Below, in pieces: positions 58,330 through 64,000 of a DNA stretch of 64,000 bases (its first letter is position 1; every line of letters begins with the position of its first letter). The notes under the pieces were generated by a model that did not search any database, was not told the origin of the DNA, and saw nothing but the letters and a program-made list of their open reading frames with translations. This DNA comes from Bryum argenteum (Eukaryota > Streptophyta > Bryopsida > Bryales > Bryaceae), in NCBI GenBank assembly GCA_037043015.1, contig CM073321.1:10052001-10116000 (forward strand). Reading direction: 5' to 3'. The translations under genes and the position numbers were made by a program.

Positions 58330-61300
58330 ATGTTGTCTTCTTCGCCTACGTCTATCATGGCATCCTCCACACCCTTACCTCCCGTTGCAGACGTCATTGC
58401 CATTAGATCTGAAGACTTAAGTCCTCCCATCTGCATTCCTCCAAGGGTGGATGGAGTGGCTGAAGTCACTCCGTCTTGGCTAGCAATTCGTTTCGGATTT
58501 GTTGAGTCCTCTCTTTGGTTAGAGAAACGTGTCTTGGATCCAAACACTAATCTTGTCCAGTACTCAGTGCTTGTCGAACCAGTCGACCTAGACAGTAATT
58601 GTAGAATGTATAAGCTACAGCCCGGACATTATCGACTGTTCGGCAAGACAGAGTCTGTCATGAACGCCTCCACCGTCCTCCTCACTCCTCGTAGTTCTTC
58701 TACCATCTCCACTGTTGTTCCAGTTCTTGCTCCTGTCAAGGTCGAACCCGGACTCGAAGTCCGAATCGATATTTCAGATTCATCCGACGATGAAAGAAAA
58801 GCGTCCATGCTATCCCGTCGACTTTCATCGAATCTGCTTTCCCCCTCGTCTGGTTCTGAACACAGTCTCAGAACCACCCCCAACTCTCTTTCCGCGTCCA
58901 GAGTCGAAAAACCCAAAAACATTCTTTCCTCGCTCCGTAGACTAGGTAGTATGTCTCGCAACAAAACTATACTCAAAAAAATAGATTTCCATTCCATTCG
59001 TACTCACAACGTCTCTTTCCTGCCTCCCACTTTCAATGGTGATGTCCTCTACATTCTCCCTCCCGTATTACCAACTACTGCTGTCAAGGTAGCCAAATCT
59101 ATGGAAGGGATGGACAAAAGATACGACGGCCATGTGTGGACCAGGACAATGACTACTAACATTAGTAACAACCTCGGTTTGTCTTTCCGCTACTCTAACT
59201 GTGTAGGTCATCTTCAATGCCACAATGGGAATTGCGGTTACTTACTTCGACCTGACCGCAGAGCAGAGGTGAATGAGGTGGAGTTTGAGGGCTTTACCAA
59301 GGACCCCTTCCCGGTCGGCCACGCGCCTCCTCCTTCTTCAACACTCGTCTGTAAGATCTGCAAAGAACCTCCCGTTTGTGTTGCTCTATGCCCTTCTAAA
59401 ATATTCTACGTATTCGGAGAGGAGAGTCAAGAGCGAGCGTGTGTGCATATCGGTACCCACGAACATCCTGTCAAAGTCGGAGACTACAGATGTGCACGTA
59501 AAATAATTGATGAGTTAATAGAGGAGCACGTAGAACGTAACCCCACAAGCTACCACGTCCAAAATAGTCATGGAGGCTAGCAAGGACTTACTCGGAAACT
59601 TACTTCTCCGTGAAGAAGGTGACCCTGTAACCTCCAAGCTCACCCTCCAGGAGCTAGAACCTATCTTCGATCAGTGTAAAGAGTTGAACTCTCCCAGCGT
59701 CAGGAATCGTATTACGACTTTTAAGCACTTACGCAGATACGGTGTCCTCGATGGGATCACCAAACCTCAGCAACTGGGCTTACATCCAACGTAACCAATT
59801 CTCGGGCCAAGGAGATGAAAGTGACAAAGTGTTCATTTTCAAGATGTCCGAGGTCGGCCCTGGAAGCGGTGTTGACCTTGTTCGTCGTATGCAGCCCGGA
59901 GGCGACCTGTCCCACGCGTGGTTAATGTTCGACCACGTCAAGCGTGTCAAGAACTGGACCACCATGGCGTGCCACGTTTATGACTCTAAAATCTGCCGCA
60001 TTCTAACTATTGCATGCTGTGATTTCCAGTCTGAAGACGGAGATGCTCAAATCATCTTCTGGAAGAACCTAAACCAAGTCATGGGCAGGAATAGAGTGGA
60101 AGCGCCGCAGTTTCAAGGGTTCATGGCCGATAGTGTGCAAGCCAACTGGAACGTTGTGCGGATCATTTACGGCTCCGGAGACCCTAAAGTCCCTATGGAA
60201 GGCCGCGAACGAACTTGCTACTTCCATTGGACGCAATCCTTAGAGAAGCACACCAAACAATACATCGTGCATGAGTTGCAGGATCAACATCGTTATCTTT
60301 GTAAGCAATACAAAGATGCACGCACCATGGCTGAGGCAGAGACAAGATACTGGGCGATCCGAGCATGGTGGGCGTCGGCGCAGGCCACCTCCGATGTTGG
60401 ATTAGGTCACCTCGAACACTGGCTTGCATTCTGGCACTTCCGATACAGGCAATGGGGTGGCTTCATGGAACTGGTGAGTCCGCAGCCACTGTAGCAATTA
60501 TGTACCGAGCTTCTATGTCAAGCAAATCCATAAATTTTATTTACTTTTTAATCATAGAATAATCTATTTTTTAACGATTATATTAACAACATTTTAAAAT
60601 ATTTGAAATTTTTAAAAATCTATTTTTAGATCAGACTTTCGGTGACGAAAGTCTAACCCGCTTTGGATATCGTGATCAACTTTTTTTGTTATTAAGTCAA
60701 AACTCTTTGCACCTTGCATGAAAATAAATATTCTGCAGAGGAGCTGGCGGAGATGCCTTCATGTAACCTTGCGGAATCTATCCATAACAAATGGTTGCAA
60801 GCGTCCGGCAACAAGGGTGGGGACTTGTACGTTGCAGCTGTTGATGATTATGTTCGTGCTTTCCTCCAAGTTGTGGGTTACCACGACTTCAATGGAGGTG
60901 GTAAGGGTGGTAATGGACCAACATCCGAAGAACTCTTACTTCGTCTTGCCCATAAAGCTCAACAAACCGGCGATCCATCAGGCCTCACAAAGGCAGTGTC
61001 TGACTATCCAGGAGCTGAAAAGATTTGTACCCGAGACGCCCACCTTGAGGGGGCGGAGGTGTTCGGATCCAAGAAACGCAAGGCTGATGTTCCGATTGGA
61101 GCTGATGATGAAACGCACAGACCTGACACCGTGAGCTACTCACGTTCCCGAATTGGGAGAAGGGTTACCCGGGCCTTGGCTGAAAATCTAAGTACTATCC
61201 ATGAAGAGGATGAAGTTGAGGAGCCACCGACAATACCATCCACTTTTGCTGGACCTAGTATTGAACGTGTGACCGCTGTTCAGGAGACTAAAGTAGACGA

Positions 61301-62159
61301 GAGGTTGTGGCACATTGCCCGTTTGAGGGAGAATTCTGCCAAGGCTTGTTGGGGTATCATGCGTAAGAGTAAAAAAAGATGTGACTCATGAATTATTCAA
61401 AAGGGGAAGGCGACCGCAGCTCCAACTTACACCGGAGTATGGCAACGCCCTCAAGAGGGGCCAAGAAAAATTGATCAGTTCTTTTTTTGTGCGGATGATA
61501 TTCGCAGGTGTGTGAAGGGTCATCGTCGCAAGTGGATTGAGCCATTCTCTATAAGCGAGGATAGACCCCCTATTCCTTCAATATGGCCTGTTAAGCTAGG
61601 GACTAACCTCACACGTGATGAAATGGAGGCGTTGGAGAATGCGGGCTTTCGACTACCACAAAAAGAACAGCTTCCTACGAACCGCACTTTCAATAATGTT
61701 GCCCCACCAAGAGACTTGTCCCATATTCCAGTCCCGGAGAAGCCGGACGTTTTCCCGAGGTCAAGGAGATCGAAGAACATGAAACGCATTCCAGCTATGA
61801 CTTCAAAGCACATGAAGAATATTGAGTCTGCCACCTCAATGCAGGCCAAAATTCTAAAGGTGACCATGATCCCGCAGCCTGGTTTTGGGTGTATCGTAGA
61901 CTTGGAGTCGGATTCGGATGCAGTTTATAGACTTTCAATTAGTAAATTCCCAGATTGCTCATGCCTAGTGTTCAAGAAAACAATTTCTACGTTAGGAAGG
62001 AGAGATCCATATCGACCATGCAAGCACCTATACTTCATCATGGTATTGGTTTGCAAATTTGATCCGGATGCTGACCTCTTCATACACGCGGCCACTCTTA
62101 GTTTCAACGAGGTCAAGAAGATTCTGGAGGGAGGAATCCTAGACCATGCTACAGATTAG
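58330..62159 (+). pseudogene. MULE-type transposase with SWIM zinc finger (element 3)
   Basis: ATG 58330 opens a 417-codon frame with an N-terminal Ser-rich part and a Cys/His-rich block (CVGHLQCHNGNCGYLLR; CKICKEPPVC), as in MULE DNA-binding regions. Frame changes at about 59575 and 59790 lead into the DDE-like core: AWLMFDHVKRVKNW, GFMADSVQANWNVV and CYFHWTQSLEKHT, the pattern of MULE transposases. Intron 60474-60740 follows (acceptor chosen to keep frame). The next exon (NLAESIHNKWLQ) is open to 62159 except for TGA at 61389-61391, one C->T from Arg. The end holds a SWIM motif: DCSCLVFKK with C-x-C, then RPCKHLYFIM with C-x-H. Two frameshifts and one stop make it inactive as read. It is the likely mover of element 3, whose 23-bp termini are short for a MULE. 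Confidence 0.85.
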
Positions 62160-62580
62160 AATGCCTTATATCTGCTCATCTACGTACGCTATATGTTAGT
62201 ATTATGATTGGGTGCTCCACACTCTATGTGATATTTTTTCACAACTTATTAAAAATTATTATATGAGTACCTACATGTACAGTAAACCTTGCCAATTTGT
62301 CTAACTCGGAGTACTATTCCCTTTCTAATATTACCTTAGAAACCTCTTGACATTTAAAAATTTGAGATATACTGTGGAGTTTTGTAGCTCAAGTCTCACA
62401 AAATTCAGGGAATTTAAGCCGTATTTCCACGGGTTTGGGTCACTAAATCCACGGTTATAAGTCTAGAATATTCGAATATTCCCAAGAATATTCCAAAATT
62501 ATTCTCAATTATTTTTTAAAAGTCTATATTTAGAAATATTTTTACTAAAAATACAAATTCAGCCCTAAGAATTCTAAATC
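62160..62580. other. Right subterminal part of element 3, no gene
   Basis: AT-rich sequence between the MULE stop codon and the right terminus (62581-62603). A GAATATTC-rich patch at 62465-62500 is noted without interpretation. Confidence 0.5.
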
Positions 62581-62603
62581 TTACCGCTCACCGCTCAACG
62601 CTC

Positions 62604-63999
62604 AGACGGTAGCAACGTCCGCGTCGGCGCTGCCTCAGACGGGACATCATCTTCTTTTGCCAGCTTCTCCGAAATCTTGAGGACTATGGGGCGGGGTGCG
62701 ATCTCCGGTTCAGCAACACTAGCAGGTTGTGGAGGCGCGACGATGGCTGGTGGACTCGCGTCACAGATGCTGAGGCGAGGCTGATCGGGATTGATGGAGG
62801 CATTGGGGACAGGAAAACTAGGGAGTTGGGATAAGATATTTCCGAATGATTGAAACATCTGCTCCATCTTGCCCAATGCCATGCGGGTTTCAGACTGAGA
62901 GCTTAAGAATGTGGACTCCAATCTGTCAACTCGAGCATTCGCGGCTGCGATGTCTGCTAACCTTTGCCTCTCTCTCTCCGCTTCTTCCTTTGCCTTGCGA
63001 GTCTTCTGCGCCTCCTTCTCTTGCCGCTTCTGTGCTCGCTTCTGATCCTTCGTGAGCATGGGGGCGACAATTTCCAGCTTCACTGGTGGTTGTGAAGGCT
63101 CTCCTTCTTCCCTAAGCAGAGGCACGACAGGGAGAAGAGGATCATCCTCAGCGCTCATAGGCTTTGGAGAACTAGGCTCCTCCGAGAAGTCGTAAAACCG
63201 GATTTCTATAGTATCCTCCGGCTCGTCCTCGGGCTTCCAGACACCTTTTACGAACCATTTGTCGTACTTCCCCTTCTCAATCTGCCTCCTGGGTGCGATC
63301 TGCGGGCATTGGGGAGCAGGCGCCAAAGTAGTCTCCTCCTGGGATGGATCAGGAGCCACCTCGTCGACTAAGGTCATGGCCGCGAGGTCAGCATCATCAG
63401 CGCGGTCATCGTCGTCGCCGTCGCCATCGCTCGAACTCTCAACATCGTCATTGTCTCACGAGTCAGAGCTGTCGGATGATGATGCATCCCGTGGCAGACG
63501 CTCTTGCCCAGGTACTACATCGTCTTCGCCAAAGAGATCCCGGTGGATGCGATCATTCGAGTTCTTAGAACGAATCTCCCTTCAAAACCCCGGGGGTGGA
63601 ACCCTGTGCTGAACCGGAGTCCCACCGGCCCCAAGATCGACGACCCCTGGAGACTGTTGGTTTAGCTCGAGTCGAGCCAAATCCTCCTCCAATCGTCGAC
63701 CACGACGCAAGCGCTGGAGGGGGGGGCTCTCAATGTCCCAAACGACATCGCAGGCGCCATAGTTGGCTTCGAGCGCCCTCTATGCTTGAGGCACAGTAGC
63801 GCTTCTTGACCGAGAAGCCTCTCCAGCTTGCGCCTCAGAAGAGGAACGCTTGGTAGATTTGCGCGGAGGGACGCGTGCTGTACCGCGGCCATGAGACGCA
63901 GAAGACCGAGCTCGACCGCTTCCACGACCCTGAGGGGGAGCACGAGCAGTACCACGACCACGAGGGGGAGCACGAGCAGTACTAGACGAAATTGCCACC
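62604..63999 (-). pseudogene. Gly/Arg-rich, acidic and coiled-coil part of the element 2 gene
   Basis: Paralogue of 38922-40761. Reading from the window edge: RG-rich repeats (ARAPPRGRGTARAPPQGRGS), basic KSTKRSSSE, TAG at 63782-63780, a stretch ending EEDLARLELNQQ that is encoded by a palindrome (63661-63688), TGA near 63597, the diagnostic block VVPGQERLPRDASS (GQERLPRDA identical to the plus copy), TGA near 63456, then KWFVKGVWKPEDEPED, IEIRFYDFSEEPSSP and a Lys/Glu/Arg coiled coil (~63050-62930). All three stops are single C->T changes from Gln or Arg codons. The frame runs into element 3 after RTLLPS. The ParB/methyltransferase part should lie right of the window. Confidence 0.65.
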
Positions 64000-64000
64000 G

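Larger units (their letters stand above)
49305..62603. mobile_element. Element 3: 13.3-kb element carrying MULE and ParB/methyltransferase genes
   Basis: The ends are a perfect 23-bp inverted pair: GAGCGTTGAGCGGTGAGC then GGTAA at 49305-49327, reverse complement at 62581-62603. They interrupt the coiled-coil gene of element 2 (frame ends RTLLPS on one side and resumes GGFPAPTP on the other). Cargo: SINE copy, ParB/DNA-methyltransferase gene and an unrecognised gene (both minus), and a MULE transposase gene (plus) near the right end. No 8-11 bp target duplication is visible, so the insertion is old or the ends have been altered. Confidence 0.7.
46703..64000. mobile_element. Element 2: second, inverted family member, runs off the window
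   Basis: Starts with the 28-bp terminus of element 1 at 46703-46730 (one mismatch). Then, all on the minus strand, come paralogues of the element 1 genes in mirror order: small acidic gene (46972), HAD-like gene (47797), and the coiled-coil and Gly/Arg parts of the ParB/methyltransferase-like gene (49002-49304 and 62604-63998). The ParB part and the other terminus must lie beyond 64000. It is interrupted by element 3 at 49305-62603. Confidence 0.75.

Noticed and set aside
49290-62615. Target duplication for element 3
   Set aside because: Flanks CCACCGATGT and AGACGGTAG do not match directly in any register tried; a weak inverted similarity (ACCG) may be an extension of the terminus and is not a duplication.

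Overview
The window looks like nuclear DNA of a green-lineage (land plant or streptophyte alga) genome, in a repeat-dense, probably heterochromatic stretch. Reasons: an interstitial run of the plant-type telomere unit TTTAGGG, GT..AG introns that are mostly 75-100 nt, a plant-style Ty3/gypsy retrotransposon, a MULE transposase with a SWIM zinc finger, and long AT-rich gaps. I cannot name the species. I see no ordinary single-copy host gene; almost everything readable is mobile-element material, mostly decayed.

Layout. (1) 1-6.33 kb: two fragments of a DUF7869-like element protein, a tRNA-derived SINE, an array of TTTAG...CTAAA palindromes, E2F-like sites, telomere-like repeats and AT-rich DNA. 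(2) 6334-43163: a 36.8-kb composite DNA element ('element 1') with perfect 28-bp terminal inverted repeats and a 4-bp TGAT target duplication. Going inward from its left end it carries a DUF7869-like gene (minus strand), a 1.35-kb arm, a 6.6-kb AT-rich core, the inverted copy of the arm, then on the plus strand a ParB-like/DNA-methyltransferase-like gene with a Gly/Arg-rich and coiled-coil tail, a HAD/FCP1-like gene and a small acidic gene. The Gly/Arg-rich tail is split by a 15.9-kb Ty3/gypsy retrotransposon (23045-38921). A 4.9-kb foldback element with G-rich and C-rich arms (23675-28619, 10-bp target duplication) sits inside the retrotransposon's 5' LTR region. (3) 43.17-46.70 kb: spacer with an exact 35-bp-arm CATG hairpin and another palindrome array. 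(4) 46703-end: a second, inverted and incomplete member of the family ('element 2') with the same terminus and paralogous small, HAD-like and coiled-coil/Gly-Arg genes. Its coiled-coil gene is split by a 13.3-kb element ('element 3', 49305-62603) with 23-bp inverted termini, holding a MULE transposase gene (plus), a ParB/DNA-methyltransferase gene of about ten short exons (minus) and an unrecognised nuclear-type gene (minus).

How the parts relate. Elements 1 and 2 are paralogous, so gene order and exon joints can be read by comparing them. The recurring package is a putative transposase (DUF7869-like or MULE), a ParB-like plus DNA-methyltransferase-like protein, a basic/coiled-coil chromatin-type tail and a HAD-like protein lacking the nucleophilic Asp. 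Palindrome arrays lie just upstream of the genes, in introns, and even in frame inside exons. Many genes carry in-frame stops, nearly all one C->T or G->A transition from Gln, Arg or Trp codons, the usual mark of methylated, silenced mobile DNA. Exon boundaries, frameshift positions and homology calls come from reading by eye; no database search was run.
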